This document shows, piece by piece, positions 18,033-26,528 of a stretch of DNA of 64,000 nt. Under the pieces are notes generated by a model. That model saw only the letters and a list, made by a program, of their open reading frames with translations. It did no database searches and was not told where the DNA came from. The position numbers and the translations under genes were made by a program. Source of the stretch: Burkholderia sp. FERM BP-3421 (GTDB taxonomy: Bacteria > Pseudomonadota > Gammaproteobacteria > Burkholderiales > Burkholderiaceae). The stretch's first letter is position 1. Each line of letters opens with the position of its first letter. The DNA is taken from NCBI RefSeq assembly GCF_028657905.1, contig NZ_CP117781.1, forward strand, positions 62,001 to 126,000, in the 5' to 3' direction.

Positions 18033-18240
18033 TCACCACCCTGCCACCTCGTTCGCCGTCAAATACCCTGTCGCCCGAATCCACGCGATCGACACCAGCC
18101 CCACAAGCCCCCCACGCCATCGCGAGCATCACCGCACGAAACCCAAACGAAGCGATCCCGATCGGCGACAGAAACGTACCCACCGCCGCCCCCAACCGAC
18201 CGCACGCGAGCGGAAACACGCTCGCCGGGCGCTACAATTT
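18033..18240 (-). pseudogene. MFS transporter C-terminal fragment, frameshifted, copy 2
   Basis: The minus strand reads VFPLACGRLGAAVGTFLSP and IGIASFGFRAVMLAMAW, then loses frame at a six-G run (complement near 18110). One frame over it continues GLVGLVSIAWIRATGYLTA and NEVAGW to a stop at 18033-18035. PLA-R-LG-AVGT is the usual sequence before the last transmembrane helices of major facilitator transporters. The rest of the transporter is missing. The 5' part of the fragment overlaps the probable promoter of the divergent polB gene. Confidence 0.6.
18233..18238 (+). promoter_or_regulatory. Possible polB -10 element
   Basis: TACAAT lies 35 bases before the polB start codon. The -35 position has no good TTGACA match, and I see no CTGT-N8-ACAG-type LexA box in the preceding 200 bases, although polB is SOS-controlled in Escherichia coli. 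Confidence 0.35.
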
Positions 18241-18272
18241 CGAGATCAGGCATCGACGAGCGGACCAGCGTT

Positions 18273-20648
18273 TTGACGGAATTCGAGCAGGGCTTCATCC
18301 TTACCCGCCACTGGCGGGACCAGCCGGACGGCATCGAGGTCGAATTCTGGCTGGCGACCGGAAGCGGTCCGCGCCGGGTGCGCCTGCGCCCGCAGGAAGC
18401 GGTGGCGTTCGTGCCGGCCGAGCAGCGCGACGCGGCCGCGCGCGTGATCGGCAAGGAGGCGGAGCTGCGGCCGCTCGCGCTGCGCGATTTCAGCGACCGC
18501 ACCGTGGACGGCCTGTACTGCCGCCGCCACCGTCAGCTCGGCGCGCTGCGCAAGCGTCTCGAACAAGCGGGGGTCGATGTTTACGAAGCCGACATCCAGC
18601 CGCCCGACCGTTACATGATGGAGCGTTTCATCACCGCGCCGGTGCGCTTTCGCGGCGTGCCGGACGGCGGCGACGGGCTATCCGGCGACGGGCTGACCGA
18701 CGGCGAACTGCGCCCCCTGGACGACTATCGCCCCGCGCTGCGCTGCGTATCGCTCGACATCGAGACGAGCGCGGCCGGCGAGCTGTACTCGATCGCGCTC
18801 GAAGGATGCGGGCAGCGCCAGGTATACATGCTCGGCCCGCCGAACGGCGAGCCCGCCGCGCTCGACTTCCGGCTCGACTACTGCGACAGCCGCGCCGCGC
18901 TGCTCGAACGCCTGAACGAATGGTTCGCGCGCCACGACCCCGACGTGCTGATCGGCTGGAACCTGATCCAGTTCGACCTGCGCGTGCTGCATGCGCATGC
19001 CGAGGCGTGCCGCATCCCGCTCACGCTCGGCCGCGACGGCAGCGCGCTCGACTGGCGCGCGCACGGCCAACAGCCCGACCATTTCTTCGCGGGCGCGACA
19101 GGCCGCCTCATCATCGACGGCATCGACGCGCTGAAGTCCGCCACCTGGAGCTTCCCGTCGTTCAGCCTCGAAGCCGTCGCGCAAGCGCTGCTCGGCGAAG
19201 GCAAGGCGATCGACAGCCCATATCAGCGCATGGCCGAAATCCAGCGGCGCTTCGACGAAGACAAGCCGGCCCTCGCGCGCTACAACCTCAAGGATTGCGA
19301 ACTCGTCACGCGCATCTTCGAGAAAGCCGACCTGCTGCCGTTCTCGCTCGAACGCGCGGCCGTCACCGGCCTGCCCGCCGACCGCACCGGCGGCTCGGTC
19401 GCGGCGTTCACGCACCTCTACCTGCCGCGCATGCACCGGCTCGGCTACGTGGCGCCGAACCTCGGCGACGTGACCGGGCAAAACAGCCCGGGCGGCTTCG
19501 TGATGGATTCCCGGCCCGGCCTCTACGATTCGGTGCTGGTGCTCGACTACAAGAGCCTGTATCCGTCGATCATCCGCAGCTTCCTGATCGATCCCGCGGG
19601 CCTGATCGCGGGGCTCAGCGATCCGTCGGACGCGGCCTCCGTGCCGGGCTTCCTCGGCGCGCGCTTCTCGCGCACCCGTCACTGCCTGCCGGACATCGTG
19701 CGCCGCGTGTCGGACACCCGCGATACCGCGAAGCGCCAGCACAATGCGCCGTTGTCGCAGGCGCTCAAGATCATCATGAATTCGTTCTACGGCGTGCTGG
19801 GCTCCACCGGGTGCCGGTTCTTCGATCCGCGCCTCGCCTCGTCGATCACGATGCGCGGCCACGAGATCATGCACGAGACCCGCACGCTGATCGAGGCGCA
19901 AGGCTACGACGTGATCTACGGCGACACCGATTCGACCTTCGTCTGGCTCAAGCGCGCCTATGACGATGCCGACGCGGCGCGCATCGGCCGCGCGCTCGTC
20001 GCGCACGTGAACGATTGGTGGCGCGCGCAACTGCGCGAACGCTTCGGTCTCGACAGCGCGCTCGAACTGCAATACGAACGCCACTACCTGCGCTTCCTGA
20101 TGCCGACCGTGCGCGGCGCGGAGGAAGGCAGCAAGAAGCGCTACGCGGGCCTCGCGCGCGCGGCGGACGGCACGGACGAACTCGTGTTCAAGGGGCTGGA
20201 GACGGTGCGCACCGACTGGACGCCGCTCGCGCAGCGGTTCCAGCGCGAGCTGTATCGCCGCGTGTTCAAGCAGGAGCCTTATCAGGAATTCATCCGGACC
20301 TATGTGCGCGACACGCTGGCGGGCACGCACGACGCACTGCTCGTGTATCGCAAGCGGCTGCGCCGGCCGCTCGCCGAATACGAGCGCAACGTGCCGCCGC
20401 ACGTGCGCGCGGCGCGGGTCGCGGATGAATTCAATCGCGCACAGGGCCGTCCGCTGCAATACCAGCGCGGCGGCTGGATCAGCTACGTGATGACCACGGC
20501 CGGCCCCGAGCCGCTCGAAACGCTGCGTTCGCCGATCGACTATGCGTTCTACGTGAGCCGCCAGCTGCAGCCAGTCGCCGATGCGATCCTGCCGTTCCTG
20601 CGCGATGATTTCGAATCGGTGACGTCGGGACAGCAGCGCCTGTTTTGA
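18273..20648 (+). CDS. polB: DNA polymerase II (family B)
   Basis: Replicative-type family B polymerase with 3'-5' proofreading, used in translesion synthesis and replication restart. 791 residues, the usual size. Exonuclease I motif SLDIETS has Asp162 and Glu164. Polymerase motif A, LDYKSLYPSIIRSFLIDP, has Asp425; motif B is NSFYGVLGSTGCRFFDPR; motif C, YGDTDSTF, has Asp551 and Asp553. The start is TTG; there is no in-frame ATG nearby upstream, and MTEFEQGFILTRHW matches the usual N-terminus. It stands alone, followed by convergent genes. Confidence 0.96.
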   Translation: MTEFEQGFILTRHWRDQPDGIEVEFWLATGSGPRRVRLRPQEAVAFVPAEQRDAAARVIGKEAELRPLALRDFSDRTVDGLYCRRHRQLGALRKRLEQAGVDVYEADIQPPDRYMMERFITAPVRFRGVPDGGDGLSGDGLTDGELRPLDDYRPALRCVSLDIETSAAGELYSIALEGCGQRQVYMLGPPNGEPAALDFRLDYCDSRAALLERLNEWFARHDPDVLIGWNLIQFDLRVLHAHAEACRIPLTLGRDGSALDWRAHGQQPDHFFAGATGRLIIDGIDALKSATWSFPSFSLEAVAQALLGEGKAIDSPYQRMAEIQRRFDEDKPALARYNLKDCELVTRIFEKADLLPFSLERAAVTGLPADRTGGSVAAFTHLYLPRMHRLGYVAPNLGDVTGQNSPGGFVMDSRPGLYDSVLVLDYKSLYPSIIRSFLIDPAGLIAGLSDPSDAASVPGFLGARFSRTRHCLPDIVRRVSDTRDTAKRQHNAPLSQALKIIMNSFYGVLGSTGCRFFDPRLASSITMRGHEIMHETRTLIEAQGYDVIYGDTDSTFVWLKRAYDDADAARIGRALVAHVNDWWRAQLRERFGLDSALELQYERHYLRFLMPTVRGAEEGSKKRYAGLARAADGTDELVFKGLETVRTDWTPLAQRFQRELYRRVFKQEPYQEFIRTYVRDTLAGTHDALLVYRKRLRRPLAEYERNVPPHVRAARVADEFNRAQGRPLQYQRGGWISYVMTTAGPEPLETLRSPIDYAFYVSRQLQPVADAILPFLRDDFESVTSGQQRLF

Positions 20649-20790
20649 GCCGCGCGATTCGGCGCGTGTGCGAGCGCGAGCGCATGCCCGGCTCAGGCGT
20701 GAAGCCAAGACGCGCAAGGCGGACATCACACGGCAACGCGCCGACAGTCGGCACCGGTACGCGCCGGCCCGCCGCGCTTCACCGCACGCC

Positions 20791-21789
20791 TCAGGCCTCC
20801 GCCTCGCGCAGGCGCGCCGGCGGCGCCGCATACACCCGCCCCCACGCGCGCCGGAACTGGCGCGCCGACGAAAAGCCGCTGCGCTCCGCGACGCGCTCCA
20901 TGTCGAGCGTCGAGCCCACCACCAGCTGCCGCGCGAGCGCGACGCGCATCCGGTTCACATAATCGGTGACGCTCATCGCCGCATGCTCGTTGAACAGCCG
21001 CGACAGATGACGCGGGCTCGTGGCCGCGACCTCGGCGAGCGCCGGCAGCGTCCACGGGCGCGCCGGATCGGCGCCCACCGCATCCTGCACGCGATGGATC
21101 GCGGGATGCAGGTGATTGCGTCCTTCGAGCCACGGCGACAGTTGCGGGTCCGCGCCGGTCCGGCGCAGGTAGACCACCAGCTTGCGCGCGACCGTGAGCG
21201 CGATCGCATGGCCGGCCTCCTGCGCGACGATCGCGAGCATCAGGTCGACGCCGGCCGTCACGCCCGCGCTCGTCATCCGCTCGCCGTCCTGCACGAACAA
21301 CCGGTTCTCGCGGATCCGCGCGCGCGGCGCGAGTTGCGCGAGCCGGTCGATGTTTTCATGATGGGTCGTGCATTCACAGCCGTCGAGCAGCCCCGCGCGC
21401 GCGGCCAGCATCGCGCCGGCGCAGATCGTGACCAGCCGCACGCCCGGCAGGATCACGCGCCGCAGCCAGGCGACGATCGCCGCCTCGTCTTCGTCGTCGC
21501 GCTCGGCGGCCGGCGGCTCGCCGAGCGGCACATCGACGGAACCGGACACGAGCACCATCGCGTCACCGGGCAGCCGCGCCGGCAGCGGCGCGAGACCGGC
21601 GAGCCCGAGCCCGACCGAACTGTGCACGCGCGGCGCGGCGCCGATGAAGCGAACCTCGAAACGCAGGCCGGCCTGCGCGAGATTCGTCATGCGCAGCACT
21701 TCCACCGGCCCGGCGACGTCGAGCAGCAACGCACGCGGCGGCACCACCACGTAGACCGGGATCACGCGCGCCGCGTCGCGCCCGCTCAT
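20791..21789 (-). CDS. GlxA-type transcriptional regulator (DJ-1/PfpI domain plus AraC helix-turn-helix)
   Basis: 332 residues. The N-terminal two thirds are an amidotransferase-like DJ-1/PfpI domain with the nucleophile-elbow-like TICAGAMLAARAGLLDG and downstream TTHHENIDRL. The C-terminal AraC domain contains the signature ATSPRHLSRLFNEH and GFSSARQFRRAWGR. The start MSGRDAARVIPVYVV overlaps the stop of the upstream isochorismatase-like gene by four bases (ATGA), so the two are translationally coupled. A longer in-frame start at 22005 would lie antisense inside the neighbour and is rejected. It probably controls its own operon; the ligand is unknown. Confidence 0.92.
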   Translation of the reverse strand: MSGRDAARVIPVYVVVPPRALLLDVAGPVEVLRMTNLAQAGLRFEVRFIGAAPRVHSSVGLGLAGLAPLPARLPGDAMVLVSGSVDVPLGEPPAAERDDEDEAAIVAWLRRVILPGVRLVTICAGAMLAARAGLLDGCECTTHHENIDRLAQLAPRARIRENRLFVQDGERMTSAGVTAGVDLMLAIVAQEAGHAIALTVARKLVVYLRRTGADPQLSPWLEGRNHLHPAIHRVQDAVGADPARPWTLPALAEVAATSPRHLSRLFNEHAAMSVTDYVNRMRVALARQLVVGSTLDMERVAERSGFSSARQFRRAWGRVYAAPPARLREAEA

Positions 21790-22349
21790 CCCGCCACCGG
21801 CTCCGTCGCGGCCGCGAGCGCTTCCTCGACAGTCGCGATGCGCGCGAAGCGATCGGCCAGCACCAGCTCGGTGCGCGCGCGAATCTCGTCGGGGCTCCAT
21901 TCGCGGCCGGTCGCGTCGGTCATCGGGAAAGTCAGCGTGGCCTCGCCGACGTAGTCGACCGTATAGCCGAGATCGGAGGCGTGGCGCGTGGTCGTTTCGC
22001 AGCATTGCTCGGTGCGGATTCCGGACACGATCACGCGGCGGATGCCGTTGCGCACGAGCCAGTCTTCGAGGCCGCTGCCGACAAGCGCGCTGTGGCGGCG
22101 CTTGTGGAACGTCACGGTCGGCTGGATGCGCAGCGGATCGAGCGGGCGGACAAATCCGGACGCGAGCGAGAACGGGCCGTCGTCCATGACGTGATAGATC
22201 TGCACGACCGGGATGCCGGCGCGCTCGGCGCCGTCGATCAGCGCCTGCTGGCGCTCGATGTAGGCCTGCACGAAGGCCTCGCGGAAATACGGGCGGTGGC
22301 GGAACGACTCCTGCATATCGATCACGAGCAAGGCGGTAGAGGTGGACAT
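21786..22349 (-). CDS. Isochorismatase-family cysteine hydrolase
   Basis: 187 residues, single-domain cysteine hydrolase (isochorismatase/nicotinamidase fold). The expected catalytic triad is visible: Asp11 in LLVIDMQ, Lys83 in FHKRRHSAL, and Cys116 in GIRTEQCCETT; the cis-peptide-type VSGI precedes the cysteine. First gene of a two-gene unit with the GlxA-type regulator, a frequent pairing in Burkholderia. Substrate is not predictable; nicotinamide, isochorismate and ureidoacrylate hydrolases share this fold. Confidence 0.9.
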   Translation of the reverse strand: MSTSTALLVIDMQESFRHRPYFREAFVQAYIERQQALIDGAERAGIPVVQIYHVMDDGPFSLASGFVRPLDPLRIQPTVTFHKRRHSALVGSGLEDWLVRNGIRRVIVSGIRTEQCCETTTRHASDLGYTVDYVGEATLTFPMTDATGREWSPDEIRARTELVLADRFARIATVEEALAAATEPVAG

Positions 22350-22645
22350 TTCAGCGCTCCTTCGGTGGTGGACGATGACTGCACTTTATCGGGCGCGCCC
22401 CCACTCGATAACGTCGACCACGGACAGAAAGCGGACAGATTACGCCAAGGCGGCGGGAAGGGGAAATGCGCCGGGGCGAAACGGTGTGCGCGATATGGAA
22501 TGAAGCCTGCTCCGCCATCACCTATGCTGCTTCGAAGCAGGGCCGATCATCCGTTTCAACCCGATGCAAGGTAGCGAATCCGCGGCATGGATTATCAACC
22601 GCAATGCCTTTCGGGACGCTTTCCTTCAAGACCAAGAGGATATCG
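22350..22645. other. Divergent intergenic region
   Basis: 296 bases between the divergently transcribed isochorismatase-like gene and a membrane protein gene. It should hold both promoters; I could not assign elements with confidence. Confidence 0.4.
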
Positions 22646-23218
22646 ATGACCAACGACAGGCCGAATCACACGACACTCTCGCCTCTTCCGAAAAATGAAC
22701 TGCGGCTGTTGCTCAAGAGCCGGGAGTTCCTGTCGATCCTGTTCGTCAGTATCGTCATCGGGTCGCTGCTCCCCACCGACATACTGGACCGTCTGCCAAT
22801 GCTCGATCGCTGGGTGCATGCCGTCGCGACCTGGTTTCCCACGGTCGACGCTTATCGTCGCGCCCCGGCATTCCCGGAGATCTCGGCGCTCTATTTCGCG
22901 ACGCTGCTCGTGACAACACCGATATTGACGGTATTTCACTTCAGGAACAGGGCGTTCTATCTGGCCCGCTTACACCAGGCATACCTCAAGCGCCACGCCC
23001 GCTATCTGCTGGCGATCGCGGCGTTGCTGTTGATTACGCCGTGCTTCTTTTATCTCTTTTACTTGCGCAACGAGGGAGATGCCTACAGCGGCATAGCAAT
23101 CAACCAATCGCGAATTGCGCTCGCGACGCTTGGCTGGGTATTTGCCGGCGGCGGCGCCTGGGTCAGCCTGTCGCTGGCCTCGCTCGCCATCGTCGCCTTG
23201 CTCCGTCGAGACCGATAA
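22646..23218 (+). CDS. Hypothetical inner-membrane protein
   Basis: 190 residues from ATG 22646, chosen because AAGAGGA lies six bases upstream and the longer frame upstream has no coding character. About four membrane segments are visible: FLSILFVSIVIGSLL, the ALYFATLLVTTPILTVF region, YLLAIAALLLITPCFFYLF and a C-terminal WVSLSLASLAIVALL. The N-terminal 30 residues are polar and cytoplasmic. No family recognised. Confidence 0.75.
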   Translation: MTNDRPNHTTLSPLPKNELRLLLKSREFLSILFVSIVIGSLLPTDILDRLPMLDRWVHAVATWFPTVDAYRRAPAFPEISALYFATLLVTTPILTVFHFRNRAFYLARLHQAYLKRHARYLLAIAALLLITPCFFYLFYLRNEGDAYSGIAINQSRIALATLGWVFAGGGAWVSLSLASLAIVALLRRDR

Positions 23219-23374
23219 CACATAGCGTCCGCACGACGAGGCGCGAAGCGACCGCCCCTCATGCGCCGCGCGCCAGTCTCTCCTATATTCCTTCCTATCC
23301 CCGCCCGCGCCGGCGCCCGCGGGCGACCTCGACCCGCCGGGCCACCCTTCCCCATCCCGCCTCAAGGAGCCAGC

Positions 23375-24151
23375 ATGGACGACATCCTGTTCGACGTGGA
23401 CGGCCCCGTCTGCATCATCACCCTCAACCGCCCCGACCGCCGCAACGCCGTCGACGGCCCGACCGCCGCGCGGCTGAACGCCGCGTTCGAGCGCTTCGCG
23501 GCCGACGCCTCGCTCGGCGTCGCGATCCTGACCGGCGCGGGCGGCCACTTCTGCGCGGGCGCCGACCTCAAGGTCATCGACGATCCGGCCTTGCGCAACC
23601 GTGTCGACCCGGCCGGGCACGCGCCGGGGCCGATGGGCCCGACGCGCATGGCGCTGCCCATGCCGCTGATCGCGGCCATCTCCGGCTACGCGGTCGCGGG
23701 CGGGCTGGAGCTGGCCTTGATGGCCGACCTCCGCGTGGTCGAACAGGATGCGGTGTTCGGCGTGTTCTGCCGGCGCTGGGGCGTTCCCCTGATCGACGGC
23801 GGCACGGTCAGGCTGCCCCGCATCGTCGGCATGGGGCGCGCGCTGGACATGATCCTGACCGGACGCCCCGTCGACGCCGACGAGGCGCGGCAGATCGGGC
23901 TCGCCAACTACGTCGTGCCGGCCGGTGAAAGCGTGCCGCACGCGATCCGCCTCGCCCGCCGGATCGCGGCATTCCCGCGCGCCTGCATGCTCGCGGATCG
24001 GCACTCGGCCTACGCGCAATGGGATCTGCCGCTGGCGGACGCGCTGCGCCGGGAAGGCGCGCGCGGCGCGCCGATCGTGAACGGCGAAGGCGTGACAGGC
24101 GCGGCGCGCTTCAACGGCGGCCACGGGCGAGGCGGAACGTTCCCGGAATGA
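23375..24151 (+). CDS. Enoyl-CoA hydratase/isomerase (crotonase) family protein
   Basis: 258 residues with CAAGGAGC as ribosome-binding site. The crotonase core is clear: ITLNRPDRRNAVDG at about 15-28, the oxyanion-hole segment GGHFCAGADLKVI at 56-68, and ISGYAVAGGLELALMADLRV at 102-121, with a glutamate in the position of the catalytic acid. FCRRWGVPLIDGGTVRLPRI at about 131-150 is typical of single-gene crotonases of unassigned substrate. It stands alone, so pathway assignment is not possible. Confidence 0.92.
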   Translation: MDDILFDVDGPVCIITLNRPDRRNAVDGPTAARLNAAFERFAADASLGVAILTGAGGHFCAGADLKVIDDPALRNRVDPAGHAPGPMGPTRMALPMPLIAAISGYAVAGGLELALMADLRVVEQDAVFGVFCRRWGVPLIDGGTVRLPRIVGMGRALDMILTGRPVDADEARQIGLANYVVPAGESVPHAIRLARRIAAFPRACMLADRHSAYAQWDLPLADALRREGARGAPIVNGEGVTGAARFNGGHGRGGTFPE

Positions 24152-24365
24152 CGCCGACGCCATGAGCCGGCCATGCGCGCCGGCCTCGCCCCGCCCGATA
24201 GCGAGCCATCTGTAAGATTCGGATCGCCAATGACTTACGATCCTTTCCATTCATCGACAAATCTCCACGCAGGGCCACACATTCTTCACGTAACGATTGG
24301 TAATCGTCGGTAACATTTCGCGAAAGTCGTTCCAGCAAACACCAAGAAGCGAAGTGCATCCGCCC

Positions 24366-25013
24366 ATGCGAGAAGTCAGCGCGCCCGACCAGCCGCCCAT
24401 CCTCACCGTCCCTGTTCCTCACGCCGTGCAGCCCGTCCTCGATGAAGTCATTCATCGCAGCGTGTCGGAATCGACCACCAAGCATGGCTACATGCGCTGC
24501 GCCGACTACGCGATCGTCGGCGCGCGGGTCCTGAGCCTGCTGACCGGCGCGCGCTACCGGCCCATCGCGGGCGGCGAGGTGATGGATTTCGGCGCGGGCA
24601 ATCTCTACGTGCTGTGCACGACGCGCGAGCGTCGCCGCACCGCGCGCCACCTGTCGCTGCTCGCGCGCTATCACTGCTGGATCGAGGCGGAGCATGCCGA
24701 CGCCGGCGGCGTGGCGCGCACGGAGGTGGTCGACTTCACGCTCCGCCACGATCCGATCGTCGCCCGCACGCTCGGCATGGCGTTCGCCGGGCCGACGAAC
24801 AGCTACTTCTGGGGCTGGGACGACGAGCATCGCGTCCCGCCGCAGCTGCACGATCATCCGGCCTTCGCGAAACAGGGGCCGTACTGGCGCTGGGAGGAAC
24901 GCGAATGCACGTCGCTGTTGCGCGCCTACGAGCGCGAACGGCCCGCGTACTTCAGCAAGCAGGTGTCGCGCGCGCTGCACCTGTTCGCCGAACGGATCGA
25001 ATACCACGCGTGA
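24366..25013 (+). CDS. Hypothetical protein
   Basis: 215 residues from ATG 24366 (a TTG at 24297 would add 23 residues). Soluble, with no signal peptide. It contains HGYMRCADYAIVGARVLSLL, a Cys/His/Trp-rich centre (LLARYHCWIEAEH), PTNSYFWGWDDEHRVPPQ and a C-terminal helix ending RIEYHA. I do not recognise the family. It stands alone between the crotonase gene and the end of the efflux operon on the other strand. Confidence 0.75.
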   Translation: MREVSAPDQPPILTVPVPHAVQPVLDEVIHRSVSESTTKHGYMRCADYAIVGARVLSLLTGARYRPIAGGEVMDFGAGNLYVLCTTRERRRTARHLSLLARYHCWIEAEHADAGGVARTEVVDFTLRHDPIVARTLGMAFAGPTNSYFWGWDDEHRVPPQLHDHPAFAKQGPYWRWEERECTSLLRAYERERPAYFSKQVSRALHLFAERIEYHA

Positions 25014-25055
25014 GCCGCGCTCAGGCGCGACGGCGGATGCCGACCCGGCCTGCCC

Positions 25056-26525
25056 TCACCCCGCGTCGCGCGCCGGCGGCGTCACGGTGTCGATCCGCGT
25101 GACATTCCAGCCGCCGCCGAGATCGCCGAACAGCGTCGCGGCCGCCACCAGCCGCTGCTGCTGCACGTTCAGCGCGCTCTGCTGCAAATTGAGCAAGGTG
25201 GCCTGCGCGGTCGAAACCGTCGTGTAGTCGACGGTGCCCGCCTGATACTCGTTGAACGCGATCTCGGCTCCGCGTTTCGCGTTCGTCACCGCGCGCGCGA
25301 GCGCATCGGCCTGGGCCGCCAGCACCCGCACGCTCGCGAGATCGTCCTCGACGTTCTGCAACGCGGCCAGCACCGTGCCGCGATAGCTCGCGACCGCCGC
25401 GTCGTAGGTCGCGCGCGCGGCCGCGACTTCGCCGCTGCGCAGCCCGCCGTCGAACAGCGTCTCCGACGCGCTGCCGCCGAGCGACCACACATAGTTCGCG
25501 ACATGCAGCAGCCCCGCCAGCGGCGACGCGCTGAAGCCCGCGGCCGCGGACAGCGAGATCGTCGGATAGTAGGCGGCGATCGCGACGCCGATCGCCGCGT
25601 TCGCGGACGCCATCTGCCGTTCGGCGACCGCGATGTCGGGCCGCCGCTGCAACAGCGTCGACGGCACGCCGACCGGCACGTCGGGCAGCGCGGGCAGCGT
25701 CGCGTCGTGCGCGACCGTGAGGTCCTCGGGCGTGCGGCCGACCAGCACCGCGATCGCATGCACGTACTTCGCGCGCGATTCGTCGAGCGCGATCAGGCTC
25801 GCGCGCGCGCTGTCGAGCTGGGTCTGCGCGGTGACGAGATCGGACGGCGGGATCGTGCCGGCCCGATCCTGGTCCGCGATCACGCGCAGATAATCCTCAT
25901 ACGCCTTCACGGTCGCCTGGAGCAGATCGATGTTCGCATCGGTGACGCGCAGGTCGATCACGGTCGTCGCGAGCGTGACCTGTTCCGACAAGGTTGCGTT
26001 CGCATAGGTCGCCGCGCTCGCCTGCGCGCTCGCGCGGCGCTCCTCGAGCGTGCGCCGCACCTCGCCCCACAGATCGGGCGACCAGCTGACGTTGCCTTCG
26101 AGCGCGCCGCTGTTCCCGATCGAACTCACGCCGGCCGCCGCGCTGCGCTGACGCGTCGCCGACCCGGTCGCGGACAGCGTCGGGAACAGCCCAGCGCGCG
26201 CCTCGCGCACGAGCGCCAGCGCCTGCTGGTAGTTGTAGTAATCCTGCCGCACGGTCTGGTTCGACACCGCGACGAGCGGCTCCAGTTCGTCGAGCAGCGG
26301 ATCGTGGAAGGCGGTCCACCAGTCGCCTTTCGGGCCGTCCGCGTCGGGCGCGGCCTGGGTCCAGCCGGGCAGCTCGCGGTAGGCGGCCGGCGGCGCGACC
26401 GACGGCGCGTGATAGTCGGGGCCGACCATGCAGCCGCCCAGCGCCAGCGCGACGGCAACGGCGGCCGCCACGCCCGACGCGACGGCGCGGGCCCGGGGGG
26501 CGGAAACGGCAGGAAGGCGCTTCAT
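25056..26525 (-). CDS. Outer-membrane efflux channel lipoprotein (NodT/OpmB type)
   Basis: Outer-membrane factor completing the RND pump. 489 residues. The signal peptide ends in the lipobox LGGC (GGCMVGPDYHAP), and two OEP repeats follow; the QRRPDIAVAERQMASANAAI segment is diagnostic of the family. The start lies three bases after the stop of the second RND pump gene, so it is the last gene of a four-gene operon. By architecture it corresponds to OpmB of Pseudomonas aeruginosa MuxABC-OpmB. Confidence 0.93.
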   Translation of the reverse strand: MKRLPAVSAPRARAVASGVAAAVAVALALGGCMVGPDYHAPSVAPPAAYRELPGWTQAAPDADGPKGDWWTAFHDPLLDELEPLVAVSNQTVRQDYYNYQQALALVREARAGLFPTLSATGSATRQRSAAAGVSSIGNSGALEGNVSWSPDLWGEVRRTLEERRASAQASAATYANATLSEQVTLATTVIDLRVTDANIDLLQATVKAYEDYLRVIADQDRAGTIPPSDLVTAQTQLDSARASLIALDESRAKYVHAIAVLVGRTPEDLTVAHDATLPALPDVPVGVPSTLLQRRPDIAVAERQMASANAAIGVAIAAYYPTISLSAAAGFSASPLAGLLHVANYVWSLGGSASETLFDGGLRSGEVAAARATYDAAVASYRGTVLAALQNVEDDLASVRVLAAQADALARAVTNAKRGAEIAFNEYQAGTVDYTTVSTAQATLLNLQQSALNVQQQRLVAAATLFGDLGGGWNVTRIDTVTPPARDAG

Positions 26526-26528
26526 CGT

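Noticed and set aside
20791..22005. Longer 404-residue version of the GlxA-type regulator
   Set aside because: The extra N-terminus is Arg-rich, lies inside the isochorismatase-like gene in another frame and is not part of the conserved domain.
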